Of a stretch of DNA of 47,976 nucleotides, positions 8,878-17,420 are shown piece by piece (position 1 is the first letter of the stretch; every line of letters begins with the position of its first letter). A model generated the notes under the pieces. The model was not told the origin of the DNA and did not search any database. It saw only the letters and a program-made list of their open reading frames with translations. Source of the stretch: an uncultured Collinsella sp. (GTDB taxonomy: Bacteria; Actinomycetota; Coriobacteriia; Coriobacteriales; Coriobacteriaceae); assembly GCA_902461085.1 (NCBI GenBank), contig CABPWH010000006.1, positions 1 through 47,976 on the forward strand, written 5' to 3'. The translations under genes and the position numbers were made by a program.

Positions 8878-9645
8878 ATGACTGAATCTGTTGTTGATTA
8901 CAGCGAGCAGCCTCTGGCTGTCGAGGTCGACGACGTCACCATGATTTTCAATATGGCGTCCGAGTCGCTGACCAACCTCAAGGAGTACTTCATCAAGCTT
9001 GCCAAGCACGAGCTGTTCTTTGAGGAGTTTAGGGCGCTCAAGCATATCTCGTTTGATATTCATCGTGGCGAAGTCGTGGGCCTGGTCGGCACCAATGGCT
9101 CCGGCAAGTCCACGATGCTCAAGATTATCGCTGGCGTGCTTGAGCCTAGCGAGGGCAGCGTTAAGGTGCACGGTAACATCGCGCCGCTGATTGAGCTCGG
9201 TGCCGGCTTTGACCCCGAGTTGACCGCCCGCGAGAACATCTATCTGAACGGCGCCCTGCTCGGCTATACCAAGGAGTTCATCGACGCCAACTTTGACGGC
9301 ATTATCGAGTTCGCTGAGCTGCAGAACTTTGTCGATATGCCGCTTAAGAACTTCTCCTCGGGCATGGTGGCGCGTATCGCCTTTGCAATCGCCACGATTA
9401 CCGAGCCCGATATTCTGATCGTTGACGAGACGCTGTCCGTCGGTGATGTGTTCTTCCAGCAGAAGTGCGAGGCCCGCATCCAGCACTTTATCCAGAGCGG
9501 CGACGTGACGGTTCTGTTCGTTTCGCACTCCATGGAGCAGGTTGAGCGCATTTGCCAGCGTGCCGTTTGGATTGAGAAGGGTGACCTTCGCATGGACGGT
9601 CCGGTCGATAAGGTCTGCAAGGCGTACCGTGAGCAGTTCAACTAG
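8878..9645 (+). CDS. Polysaccharide ABC exporter ATP-binding protein (Wzt/TagH type)
   Basis: A 255-residue ATPase partner of the preceding permease. Walker A GTNGSGKS is at 71-78, the ABC signature appears as NFSSGM near 158-163, Walker B ILIVDE at 179-184, and the switch histidine is His217 in FVSHS. The insertion between the first strands, containing MASESLTNLKEYF, is typical of Wzt/TagH/RfbE proteins. It lacks the C-terminal carbohydrate-binding domain found in Wzt proteins that read capped O-antigen chains, so export is probably not coupled to chain-end recognition. AAGGAG overlaps the upstream stop codon; ATG 8878 is preferred, GTG 8875 is possible. Confidence 0.92.
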   Translation: MTESVVDYSEQPLAVEVDDVTMIFNMASESLTNLKEYFIKLAKHELFFEEFRALKHISFDIHRGEVVGLVGTNGSGKSTMLKIIAGVLEPSEGSVKVHGNIAPLIELGAGFDPELTARENIYLNGALLGYTKEFIDANFDGIIEFAELQNFVDMPLKNFSSGMVARIAFAIATITEPDILIVDETLSVGDVFFQQKCEARIQHFIQSGDVTVLFVSHSMEQVERICQRAVWIEKGDLRMDGPVDKVCKAYREQFN

Positions 9646-9647
9646 GT

Positions 9648-9653
9648 TATAAT
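9648..9653 (+). promoter_or_regulatory. Possible -10 box for tRNA-Arg(UCU)
   Basis: A perfect TATAAT lies 46 bases upstream of the tRNA gene and just after the exporter ATPase stop codon. No convincing -35 is seen at the right distance, so this is tentative. Confidence 0.35.
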
Positions 9654-9699
9654 TACTTGCGCCTGACAAGCTTGTGCTTGCTTGGGCGTTCGTCTATTT

Positions 9700-9776
9700 G
9701 CTCCATTAGCTCAGTTGGATAGAGCAGGGGACTTCTAATCCCAAGGTCGACGGTTCGAATCCGCCATGGAGCACCA
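9700..9776 (+). tRNA. tRNA-Arg, anticodon TCT
   Basis: A complete cloverleaf with encoded CCA at 9774-9776. The seven-base acceptor stem (9700-9706 with 9766-9772) pairs perfectly, the T loop contains GGTTCGAATCC, and the anticodon loop CTTCTAA places TCT at 9734-9736, reading AGA codons. A rho-independent terminator follows within ten bases. Confidence 0.95.
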
Positions 9777-9785
9777 TCGTTTATT

Positions 9786-9818
9786 AAGCCCGGACCGCTT
9801 GATGGTCTGGGCTTTTTT
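9786..9818 (+). terminator. Terminator of tRNA-Arg(UCU)
   Basis: An 11-base stem with one G-T pair (9786-9796 with 9804-9814), a seven-base loop and a run of T directly after the tRNA. Confidence 0.85.
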
Positions 9819-9879
9819 GTCTTGTATGCTGCTGGAGCCGAGCGCGAGCAAGCCGCTACTGTTCGTTGGGGTTGGCATT

Positions 9880-10317
9880 TTACTTTTCGAGACGTTCCCT
9901 CAGCAGCTCCAGCGCGTGAGCGTAGCCCCGCAGGCCCTCGCCGGTGATGGTGGCGAAGCAGGCAAGGCGCGCGTAGCTCAGCTGGCGGAAGTCTTCGCGG
10001 GTCTCGACGGCGCTGATGTGGACCTCCACAGCCGGGATGGCGACGGCTTTGAGCGCGTCCAGGATGGCCACGCTCGTATGCGTGTAGGCTGCCGGGTTGA
10101 TGACGATGCCGTCGACCTTCCCATAGGCCTCCTGGATCTTGTCGACGATGCTGCCCTCGTGGTTGGACTGGAAGACTTCGATCTCGTCAAAGCCCTGTGC
10201 GGCACCTGCCTCCTGGCAGATCTGGACCAGACGGTCGTAGTTGTCGCTGCCGTAGATGCCCGGCTCGCGAATACCGAGCATGTTGAGGTTGGGGCCGTTG
10301 ATGACGAGTGCTTTCAT
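9880..10317 (-). CDS. aroQ: 3-dehydroquinate dehydratase, type II
   Basis: Removes water from 3-dehydroquinate to give 3-dehydroshikimate, the third step of the shikimate pathway. The 145-residue length and the start MKALVINGPNLNMLGIREPGIYG are diagnostic of the type II dodecameric enzyme; Tyr22 and His100 (VEVH) occupy the catalytic positions, and INPAAYTHTSVAI is the substrate-binding loop. It is the last gene of the minus-strand aromatic block, separated from aroE-aroK by 64 bases that contain a strong hairpin, so it may be transcribed in part from its own signals. No type I aroD is seen in the window. Confidence 0.96.
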   Translation of the reverse strand: MKALVINGPNLNMLGIREPGIYGSDNYDRLVQICQEAGAAQGFDEIEVFQSNHEGSIVDKIQEAYGKVDGIVINPAAYTHTSVAILDALKAVAIPAVEVHISAVETREDFRQLSYARLACFATITGEGLRGYAHALELLRERLEK

Positions 10318-10338
10318 GGTTGCTTCCTTTGCGATTGG

Positions 10339-10379
10339 AAAACCACCACAAAGGTGCCTGTCCCCTTTGTGGTGGTTTT
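10339..10379. repeat. Palindromic hairpin element between aroQ and aroE-aroK
   Basis: A perfect 16-base inverted repeat (10339-10354 with 10364-10379) with a nine-base loop reading TGCCTGTCC, bounded by AAAA and TTTT. It could work as a terminator in either direction, here most relevantly between two genes of the aro operon. Its sequence is unrelated to the REP units elsewhere in the window, so it may be a second dispersed palindrome family. Confidence 0.7.
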
Positions 10380-10381
10380 GG

Positions 10382-11632
10382 TTAGAGAGCGGGTGGGATG
10401 GTGTCGAGGAGGGCTTGGGCGGTGTTGGCGGCGCAGTCGCGTGAGTCGATGATGTAGTCGGCCCAAGCGCGGTAGCGCGGCATGCGCTGCTCGGCGAGCT
10501 TGTCGACGCCGTCGCGGGCGGTGATGGGGCGTCCCTTATGAGCGAGTTCGTCGAGCTTGCGGTTGAGCATCACGATCTGGCTGTTCTGGTGCAGCAGCGG
10601 GTAGTTCTCGTCGCGCGTTACCACGCCGCCGCCGGTGGAGAGCGCCAGGCCGCTGCGCTTGGAGATGTCGGCCAGCGCCGCCGTCTCCTGCTCGCGGAAG
10701 GCGGCCTCGCCGCGCTTGACGATAAAGTCGGCACAGGGCATGCCCAGACGCTCCTCGAGGGCGCGATCCAGGTCGATGTGCTCGCGACCCGTGAGCAGGG
10801 CGATCTGCTCGCCCACGCGGGTCTTGCCCGAGCCCGGCATGCCGATCAGCGCGATGTTCTGTTCGCGGCGTGACAGGCGCTCCGTTACGTCCAGGATGCG
10901 CTCGCGCGGGGTGACTTGGCCGGTGTAGCGCTCGACAGCTTGTGCCGCCTGGGCAACAAGCATGAGCAGGCCACCGATGCAGGGGATGCCGCGGCGCTCG
11001 GCCTCGAGCATGAGTCCCGTGCGAGCGGGGTTGTAGACAATGTCGATAACGCCCTCGAGCGCATCGAGCCCTTCGAGTGTGCAAGGCGCGTCGGGGCAGT
11101 GGGGGAACATGCCGGCAGGCGTGCAGTTGACGAGCAGGGCGGCGTCGGACTGCTGCGCGATGTTGCTGTAGTTGACTTCGCTCGTGCGACCCACGGGTAC
11201 GACGATAGCGCCCATGTCTCCCAGCACCATACTTGCCGTGGTGCCGGCGCCGCCGGTGGCACCGAGCACGAGGGCCTTCTTGCCGGCAACCTCAACGCCC
11301 AACTCCTCGACCAGGCACCGAAAACCAAAGTAGTCGGTGTTGTCGCCGCGCAGGCGACCGTCAGGTAGGCGTGTGATGGTGTTGACGTTGCCCATGCGCT
11401 CGGCCAGGGGACTCAACTCGTCCAGGTAGTCCATGACGGCGCGCTTGTAGGGGATGGTCACGTTGGTGCCCTCCCATTCGTCGCCGGTCATAAAGGCCTG
11501 GAGGTCCTCGGGCTCGCGCTCAAAGCGCACGTACTCAAGCCCCGCGAGCTCCTTGTAGATGGTCGGGGTGTAGCTGTGGCCCAGCACACGGCCCAGTACG
11601 CCGTAGGGACGGGTTGCGGCGGTATCGGTCAT
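10382..11632 (-). CDS. Bifunctional shikimate dehydrogenase / shikimate kinase (AroE-AroK fusion)
   Basis: One 416-residue chain performs two shikimate steps that in most bacteria are separate enzymes. Residues 1 to about 245 are AroE: NVTIPYK with catalytic Lys63, GDNTD with Asp100, and the NADP-binding GATGGAGTT at 124-132. From about 258 the kinase begins with ALIGMPGSGKT (Walker A 264-271), HIDLD with Asp287 and Asp289, and STGGGVV for shikimate binding. The fused steps are 3-dehydroshikimate to shikimate and shikimate to shikimate-3-phosphate. In the pathway order AroE acts directly before AroK, so the fusion may pass shikimate on. Its ATG directly abuts the pheA stop codon. Confidence 0.95.
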   Translation of the reverse strand: MTDTAATRPYGVLGRVLGHSYTPTIYKELAGLEYVRFEREPEDLQAFMTGDEWEGTNVTIPYKRAVMDYLDELSPLAERMGNVNTITRLPDGRLRGDNTDYFGFRCLVEELGVEVAGKKALVLGATGGAGTTASMVLGDMGAIVVPVGRTSEVNYSNIAQQSDAALLVNCTPAGMFPHCPDAPCTLEGLDALEGVIDIVYNPARTGLMLEAERRGIPCIGGLLMLVAQAAQAVERYTGQVTPRERILDVTERLSRREQNIALIGMPGSGKTRVGEQIALLTGREHIDLDRALEERLGMPCADFIVKRGEAAFREQETAALADISKRSGLALSTGGGVVTRDENYPLLHQNSQIVMLNRKLDELAHKGRPITARDGVDKLAEQRMPRYRAWADYIIDSRDCAANTAQALLDTIPPAL

Positions 11633-12778
11633 CTAGAGCACCTCCGTGTAGCTGCCAAAGTAGGTGAAGCTCTCGCACACGTCGTCGATGGAATCGAGCA
11701 GGTCGTCGAGGGCCTTGCTGCCAAAGGGGCAGTCCAGATCAAAGTAGAACATAAACTCAAAGTCGCGGCCGGGGATGGGGCGGCTCTCGAGCTTGATGAG
11801 GTTGATGCTGAGCGCGTAGAAGCGCTCGAGCACGCGATAGAGGGCACCCGGCTCATTGGCCGTGGTGATCATGAGCGAGGTGCGGTTGGCACCGGGATAG
11901 ACGCGCGGCTCGCGGCTGATGACGACAAAGCGCGTGTAGTTGTTGTCAGAGTCCTGGATATTGGGTTCCAGCACCTCCAGGCCATAGAGTGCCGCGCAGC
12001 TACGCGATGCGATGGCGGCAACATCGGTGCGCTCGGAGCTGGCGACCATCTCGGCCGACATGGCGGTGTTGGGGTACTTGGTGGCGTGCAGACCGTGCGC
12101 CTCGATAAAGCTAGCGCACTGCGCGATGGCCTGACCGTGGCTGTAGACCTCGCGTATGTCCGCGAGCTTGGTGCCGGGCTTGACGAGCAAGTTGTGGTCG
12201 ATCTTGAGGCGCAGCGAGCGCACGATATGGAAGTCGAACTGGGCGAGCAGGTCGTAGACGGCGTTGACCGAGCCGGCGGTTGAGTTTTCGATGGGCAGCA
12301 CGCCAAACTCGCAGAAGCCGTCGCGTACGGCGCGCATGACGCCCTCAAAGGTCTCAAAGAAGGCGATATCCGGCACGTCGAAGAGCTTGCATGCGGCGAT
12401 CTGGCTGTAGGCGCCTTCGACGCCCTGGCAGGCGACGGTGGCCGTCTGGGGGAAGGGTGTGTCAAAGGCTGCGGCCGTGGCATGGGCCTTTTGCGACACC
12501 GTGATGCCCTTGAGCTCGTTGATGTAGCGCTGCTGCTCGGCCTTGCTCATGCTCATGAGGAGGCGGAACAGGGTGATGGTCTGGGCCTCGTAGCGCTCGG
12601 GTGCGCGACTGGCGAGGTTGTTGAGTTTGGAGCGCTCGCGGGCGGGGTCGAAGACGGCCTTGCCCATCTCGATTTTTGACTTGGCGACCTCGGTGGCAAT
12701 GTCCATGCGCTCGACAAAGCTGTTGAGGAGCGTGGTGTCGATGGCATCGATGGTCTGGCGAATATCGGCAAGGTCCAT
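11633..12778 (-). CDS. pheA: Bifunctional chorismate mutase / prephenate dehydratase
   Basis: Makes prephenate from chorismate and then phenylpyruvate, the committed route to phenylalanine. Residues 1-90 form an all-helical AroQ-type chorismate mutase (MDLADIRQTIDAIDTTLLNSF). Residues about 112-290 are the dehydratase, with GVEGAYSQ, LPIENSTAGSV and the catalytic NYTRF at 280-284. An ACT domain follows with EPGALYRVL (309-317) and ESRP (331-334), the known phenylalanine-binding feedback site. The 381-residue length is normal for a P-protein. Its stop is contiguous with the aroE-aroK start; upstream a REPIN element separates it from aroC. Confidence 0.95.
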   Translation of the reverse strand: MDLADIRQTIDAIDTTLLNSFVERMDIATEVAKSKIEMGKAVFDPARERSKLNNLASRAPERYEAQTITLFRLLMSMSKAEQQRYINELKGITVSQKAHATAAAFDTPFPQTATVACQGVEGAYSQIAACKLFDVPDIAFFETFEGVMRAVRDGFCEFGVLPIENSTAGSVNAVYDLLAQFDFHIVRSLRLKIDHNLLVKPGTKLADIREVYSHGQAIAQCASFIEAHGLHATKYPNTAMSAEMVASSERTDVAAIASRSCAALYGLEVLEPNIQDSDNNYTRFVVISREPRVYPGANRTSLMITTANEPGALYRVLERFYALSINLIKLESRPIPGRDFEFMFYFDLDCPFGSKALDDLLDSIDDVCESFTYFGSYTEVL

Positions 12779-12806
12779 CTAGACCCCTTTCGTGAATGGT
12801 TGCCTG

Positions 12807-12933
12807 GGGTAGTTAATTTGGGACGGGGCTTTTTTAGCTACCCTTTGACTGTCGTCGAATCGATGGGTGCCAAGGCAAATATCAACTGGCATATGGGGGT
12901 AGCTAAAAAAGCCCCGTCCCAAATTAACTACCC
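12807..12933. repeat. REPIN element 1 (paired inverted REP units) between aroC and pheA
   Basis: Two perfect 37-base inverted arms (12807-12843 and 12897-12933) flank a 53-base spacer. Each arm carries the core TTTGGGACGGGGCTTTT and begins and ends with GTAG-type and CTAC-type ends. Both arms share the same variant (TTA/TAA after GTAG), so they match each other better than they match the other elements. The element sits inside the aro operon, 15 bases after the aroC stop and 28 bases before the pheA start on the minus strand, where a hairpin could affect operon read-through. Confidence 0.9.
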
Positions 12934-12947
12934 TTGGGGTGGGTGGA

Positions 12948-14045
12948 CTAAAGCTGGCCTGCGTCCTCGAGGAGGGCGTCCCAAATCGCGAGGGCGGCGG
13001 CTGCCTCGGCTACGGGGACAGCGCGCGGGACGATGCAGGGATCGTGACGGCCGTGGACCGAGAGCTCGGCATTTTCCATGGCGTCCATGTCTACGGTCTG
13101 CTGCTCGCGGCCAATTGAGGGCGTCGGCTTTACGGCCATGCGCCACATGACGGGCGCGCCGGTCGAAATACCGCCCAGGATGCCGCCGGCGTTATTGGAC
13201 TCGACTTCGATCTCGCCGGTCTCGGCATCGATGCGATACGGATCGTTGTTCTCGCTGCCGCGCATGGCGGCCACGGCAAAGCCCATGCCAAACTCCACGC
13301 CCTTTACGGCGGGAATGCCAAACGCGATTTGCGCGATGCGGTTCTCGATGCCGTCGAACATGGGGTCGCCGATGCCCGTGGGAAGCCCGTAAATGCCGCA
13401 CTCCACGATGCCGCCGATGCTGTCGAGTTCATCGCGCGCGGCCAGAATCTCCTCGCGCATGCGGCCGGCTGCGGCGGCGTCAATGCACGGCAGGTCGTTC
13501 GTAAGGATCGCCTTGCGGTCGGCCTCTCGATAGACCATATCGTCCATCGGCAGGTCGGAGATGCCGCCGATCTGCGCGGCGTGCGCCATGACCTGAATGC
13601 CGCGGGCCTCGAGTGCCTGTAGCGCAATGCCGCCGGCGATGCATAAGGGTGCCGTTAGGCGGCCGGAAAAATGCCCGCCACCAGCAACATCGTGCATGTT
13701 GTGATACTTCACGCGCGCGGGGAAGTCCGCATGTCCGGGACGGGGCTTGCAGCGCAGCTCGGAGTAATCATTGGAGCGCGTGTTGGTGTTCTCGATAATC
13801 GCGGCAATGGGCGCGCCGGTGGTATGTCCATCGACCACGCCGGCAATGATATGCGCGGCGTCGGCCTCGTGGCGCTTGGTTGCGGTCTCGTCGCGACCGG
13901 GGGCACGACGGTCCAAAAAGGCCTGCAGCTGCTCCTGGTCAACGGCAATACCGGCAGGAATGCCGTCGAGTGAGCAGGCGGTAGCGGGGGAGTGCGACTG
14001 GCCAAAGATACTCAGATGCAAGACGTTGCCAAAGGTCGAGGACAT
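12948..14045 (-). CDS. aroC: Chorismate synthase
   Basis: Converts EPSP to chorismate using reduced FMN. The product is 365 residues from ATG 14045 (MSSTFGNVLHLSIFGQSHSPA); the frame is open 17 codons further up but those residues do not fit the family. Visible signatures are RPGHADFPARVKY, the GGGHFSGRLTAPL form of the central motif that is common in Clostridia-type enzymes, and the C-terminal RHDPCIVPRAVPVAEA. It starts one base after the aroA stop, which implies translational coupling. Confidence 0.95.
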   Translation of the reverse strand: MSSTFGNVLHLSIFGQSHSPATACSLDGIPAGIAVDQEQLQAFLDRRAPGRDETATKRHEADAAHIIAGVVDGHTTGAPIAAIIENTNTRSNDYSELRCKPRPGHADFPARVKYHNMHDVAGGGHFSGRLTAPLCIAGGIALQALEARGIQVMAHAAQIGGISDLPMDDMVYREADRKAILTNDLPCIDAAAAGRMREEILAARDELDSIGGIVECGIYGLPTGIGDPMFDGIENRIAQIAFGIPAVKGVEFGMGFAVAAMRGSENNDPYRIDAETGEIEVESNNAGGILGGISTGAPVMWRMAVKPTPSIGREQQTVDMDAMENAELSVHGRHDPCIVPRAVPVAEAAAALAIWDALLEDAGQL

Positions 14046-14046
14046 G

Positions 14047-15366
14047 CTATTCCTCCTCGAGCGTGACCTTGCCGCCCAGCAGGCGGTAGTGGTCAAAGAA
14101 ATCGGGATAGGACTTGTTGACGGCCTCGGCGCCGTGGATCACAACTTCGCCAGTGGCGCGGCTCGCAGCGATGGCAGCCATCATGGCGATGCGGTGGTCG
14201 TTGTGCGAATCGACCTCGCCGCCGGTGAAGGCATCGACACCCTTGATGATGAGGTCGTCACCGGCGATGCGCACCTGTGCGCCCAGCGCGGTGAGCTCGC
14301 GGGTGGTGGTGACCAGACGGTCAGATTCCTTGATGCGCAGGCGCGCACAGTCACGGATGAACGTGCGGCCCTGAGCCAGCGAGGCCACGGCCGAGATAAC
14401 GGGTACCAGGTCGGGAATGTCGTGGGCGCTCATCTCAAAGCCGGCGAGCTTGTCGGACTGCACGGTGGCGGCGTTGGTGGAGCGCACGATGCGGGCGCCA
14501 AAGCGCGAAAGCGCGGCAAGCACGTTGCGGTCGCCCTGCGCGGAGCTCAGCGACACGCCCTCCACGGTGATGGGGTCGGTGCCGATGGCGCCAGCGCACA
14601 ACCAAAAGGCGGCGTTGGACCAGTCGCCCTCGACGGCCACGCTGCCGGGCGTGCGGTACGAGCCACTGCTCACGCGGAAGTTCGTGACCTCGGGCTGACC
14701 GTCCTTGGCGGGAATGCGCTCGACGTTGACCTCAACGCCAAAGGCCTTCATGGCCTGGATTGTTAGGTTGATGTAGGGGCGGCTCTCAATGAGGCCGGTC
14801 ACCTGCACACAGGAGGGCTGGGCGAGCAACGGGGCCGCCAGCAGCAGGCCCGAGATATACTGCGAGCTCACGTTGCCCGGCAGCACAAAGGTGCCCGGGC
14901 GCATGCGGCCGCTTGTCTTGAGCGGAAAACCGCCCAGACCCTGCAGGTCGCAGCCGGCGGCGATGATCTCGTCCGAGAGCGGGGACAGCGGGCGGGCGCC
15001 CAAGCGTCCCTGACCCACAAAAGTTGCTTCTGCGCCCAGCGCGCAGGCGACGGGCAACATAAAGCGGAGCGTGGAGCCGCTTTCGCCGCAGTCAAGCGTT
15101 CCGCCGGCAAGTGCCTTGAGCAGGCCAAACTCAATGCTCTTCATAGTGGGGTGGACCTGGAAGCCGTCCTCGACGGTCTCGATGCGAGCACCCAGGGCCG
15201 TAAGGCAGCGCACCGTGGCCTCGATGTCGGCGCAGGTGGTGTTGCAGGTAACGTGCGTCTCGCCGTTGGCAAGCGCAGCGCAGATGATGAGGCGATGCGC
15301 CATCGACTTGGACGCGATCGCGGGAACGGTGCCCTTGAGCGGGGAGGGGGTGATGCGGGCTAGCAT
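14047..15366 (-). CDS. aroA: 3-phosphoshikimate 1-carboxyvinyltransferase (EPSP synthase)
   Basis: Joins phosphoenolpyruvate to shikimate-3-phosphate. The 439-residue product starts MLARITPSPLKGTVPAIASKSMAHRLIICAALA, in which the SKSMAHR segment binds the substrates, and contains DCGESGSTLRFMLP in place of the usual NSGTTxR loop, the GDWSNAAFWL domain motif, IKESDRL and DHRIAMMAA. This pattern resembles divergent, Clostridia-like EPSP synthases more than the enterobacterial form; sensitivity to inhibitors cannot be judged here. It overlaps the aroB stop by seven bases. Confidence 0.95.
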   Translation of the reverse strand: MLARITPSPLKGTVPAIASKSMAHRLIICAALANGETHVTCNTTCADIEATVRCLTALGARIETVEDGFQVHPTMKSIEFGLLKALAGGTLDCGESGSTLRFMLPVACALGAEATFVGQGRLGARPLSPLSDEIIAAGCDLQGLGGFPLKTSGRMRPGTFVLPGNVSSQYISGLLLAAPLLAQPSCVQVTGLIESRPYINLTIQAMKAFGVEVNVERIPAKDGQPEVTNFRVSSGSYRTPGSVAVEGDWSNAAFWLCAGAIGTDPITVEGVSLSSAQGDRNVLAALSRFGARIVRSTNAATVQSDKLAGFEMSAHDIPDLVPVISAVASLAQGRTFIRDCARLRIKESDRLVTTTRELTALGAQVRIAGDDLIIKGVDAFTGGEVDSHNDHRIAMMAAIAASRATGEVVIHGAEAVNKSYPDFFDHYRLLGGKVTLEEE

Positions 15367-16466
15367 GCGGATGCGTCTCCCTTCTGGCCGAGGCCCTCGG
15401 CAATGAGTTCGTGGAAAGTGGAAAGCGGCGTGCGGTCGATGTAGCAGCGGCCAATGCCGTGCGGAATCACCAGGTCGATGGTGTCGCCCGCGCGCTTCTT
15501 GTCGTGGAGCGCCTCGGCAAAGACGGCATCGGCATCTAGGTCGCAGCGGGTCTTGAGGCCATGGCGGGCGCAGAGCTCCTCAATACGACCGGGCAGTGCA
15601 GCATCGCAAACGCCGTGCAGGGCCGCGGCGCGCGTGATAATGCCCATGCCGATCGACACGCAGTTGCCGTGTCCGAGCTCAAAGTGCTCGCAAGCCTCGA
15701 CGGCGTGTCCGGCGCTGTGTCCAAAGTTGAGGAGCTTGCGCTGGTTGGTTTCGCGCTCGTCGGCGACGACCACGGCGCGCTTGATGTCAATATTGCGGGC
15801 GATGATGAGCGCTACGCGGGCTACATCGCGGTTGAGCAGCTCCAGCGTGAGCGGGGTCTTCTCCAGCTCGGCGAAAAGCTCTGGGTCGGCGATCACGGCG
15901 TGCTTGACGACCTCGCCGCAGCCGTCGGCGAACTGCTCGGGCGTAAGGGTGGCCAGGCACCCCACGTCGGCGATAACCACATTCGGCTGCCAAAAGGCGC
16001 CGGCCAGGTTCTTGCCGGCAGCCAGGTCGATGGCGGTCTTGCCGCCCACCGACGAATCCACCATTGCGAGCAGACTCGTGGGGATCTGCACAAACTTGCA
16101 GCCACGCATGTAGGTGGCGGCCACAAAGCCCGCCACGTCGCCCACGACGCCGCCGCCGAGTGCCACGATCACGTCGGAGCGCGAAAGCTCGTGCTCGGCC
16201 ACAAACTCCAAAATGGCAACATAGGTCTCGGCGCGCTTATGGGCCTCGCCGGCCTCGAAGGTGCAGATGCTCACCTCGTAGCCTGATGCCTCCAGACTCT
16301 GCTTGACGGGCATCTGGTAGAGCGGACCCACGTTGGTGTCCGTCACGATGACGGCCTTGGTGCCGCCGGCAGTGGCGCGCACAAGCGGTCCCGCCTGCTC
16401 CAGCAAAAACGTGCCAACATGCACCTGGTAGGGGCGTGCGGTGTCGATATCGATGGTAATCGCCAT
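15360..16466 (-). CDS. aroB: 3-dehydroquinate synthase
   Basis: Cyclises DAHP to 3-dehydroquinate using NAD+ and a divalent metal. The 368-residue product shows the NAD-binding ALGGGVVGDVAGFVAATYMRG, the IPTSLLAMVDSSVGGKTAIDL motif, CGEVVKHAVI, and the metal ligand region NFGHSAGHAVE followed by HGNCVSIGM. Length and order of motifs match the family. It starts 36 bases after tyrA and overlaps aroA by seven bases, so aroB and aroA are translationally coupled. Confidence 0.96.
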   Translation of the reverse strand: MAITIDIDTARPYQVHVGTFLLEQAGPLVRATAGGTKAVIVTDTNVGPLYQMPVKQSLEASGYEVSICTFEAGEAHKRAETYVAILEFVAEHELSRSDVIVALGGGVVGDVAGFVAATYMRGCKFVQIPTSLLAMVDSSVGGKTAIDLAAGKNLAGAFWQPNVVIADVGCLATLTPEQFADGCGEVVKHAVIADPELFAELEKTPLTLELLNRDVARVALIIARNIDIKRAVVVADERETNQRKLLNFGHSAGHAVEACEHFELGHGNCVSIGMGIITRAAALHGVCDAALPGRIEELCARHGLKTRCDLDADAVFAEALHDKKRAGDTIDLVIPHGIGRCYIDRTPLSTFHELIAEGLGQKGDASAC

Positions 16467-16502
16467 AAGCTTCGGTCCTTTCGACCTGGCGTGATAGGTG
16501 GT

Positions 16503-17417
16503 CTAGTGGGAGGCCTCGTCGTCGAGCGCGCGCTTAATGCGGTCGCCCTCGGCAAGGAGATTCTCCAGATAGCGCTGGTCGCGGTCCTTGAGCGCACGGC
16601 TGTAGGCGCCAAGCGACTCGATCAGATGGTCAATCTCGAAGGCGAGCGCATCGGCGTCGTCGATCATAAGCTCGGACCACATCTGAGGATTGAGGTGCGC
16701 CACACGGGTGAGATCGCGGTAGCTACCGGCCGAAAAGCCGTGGTGGACCTGGGCAGTGGGGCTCTTGACGTAGGCGTTGGATACCACGTGCGCAAGCTGG
16801 CTCGTGAAGGCGATGACGCGGTCGTGCTCGGCGGCGCTGGTCACGCTGAACTTGCCAAAGCCCAAGGGGCGCACCATCTCGCGCACCTGGCCCAAAAGCT
16901 CCAGCTTAAGTGCGTCGTCCACCGCGGGCGGCACGAGCACGAGCGGCGCGCCCTGGAACAGGTCGGCGCGGGAGTGCGCATAGCCCGAGTACTGCGTGCC
17001 CGCCATGGGGTGCGCGCCCACAAAGTAAAAGCCGTGCTCGCGGGCAAGCTCAAAGGCGCGCTCGCACACGATGCCCTTGACGCCCACCGTGTCGATCACC
17101 ACGGGACCCATGATGGCGTCGGTGTCGGTGGCGTCGGCGAGCGCCTTGGCGTGCGTCTCGAGCCACTCGATGCATGCCTCGGGGTAGCAAGCCAGGACGA
17201 TGATGTCGCACTCGCCGAGTGTCTTGTCGTTGAGCTCTCCGGCGACAGTGCCCATGCTAGCGGCCGTCATGACATCGTCATCGGGGTCCCAGGCCAGCAC
17301 GCGGACGCCCGCCTGCGCATAGCCGCGGGCAAAGCTGCCGCCGATGAGGCCCCGGCCCCCGATGCCCGCGCATTTGGGGCCGCCCTGGTTAACGCGTGCG
17401 TTTCTCACCGTACCCAT
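16503..17417 (-). CDS. tyrA: Prephenate dehydrogenase
   Basis: Oxidatively decarboxylates prephenate to 4-hydroxyphenylpyruvate for tyrosine. The 304-residue product has the Rossmann segment GIGGRGLIGGSFARGYAQAG near 18-37, then VVIDTVGVKG, the substrate-binding GAHPMAGTQYSGYAHS, and FSAGSYRDLTRVAHLNPQMW. There is no ACT domain, so feedback by tyrosine, if any, differs from the ACT-containing enzymes. It lies three bases after aroF and shares its transcript. Confidence 0.92.
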   Translation of the reverse strand: MGTVRNARVNQGGPKCAGIGGRGLIGGSFARGYAQAGVRVLAWDPDDDVMTAASMGTVAGELNDKTLGECDIIVLACYPEACIEWLETHAKALADATDTDAIMGPVVIDTVGVKGIVCERAFELAREHGFYFVGAHPMAGTQYSGYAHSRADLFQGAPLVLVPPAVDDALKLELLGQVREMVRPLGFGKFSVTSAAEHDRVIAFTSQLAHVVSNAYVKSPTAQVHHGFSAGSYRDLTRVAHLNPQMWSELMIDDADALAFEIDHLIESLGAYSRALKDRDQRYLENLLAEGDRIKRALDDEASH

Positions 17418-17420
17418 GGG

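Noticed and set aside
9766..10452. A plus-strand reading frame covering the region opposite aroQ
   Set aside because: aroQ on the minus strand is certain, and the frame starts inside the tRNA 3' end.
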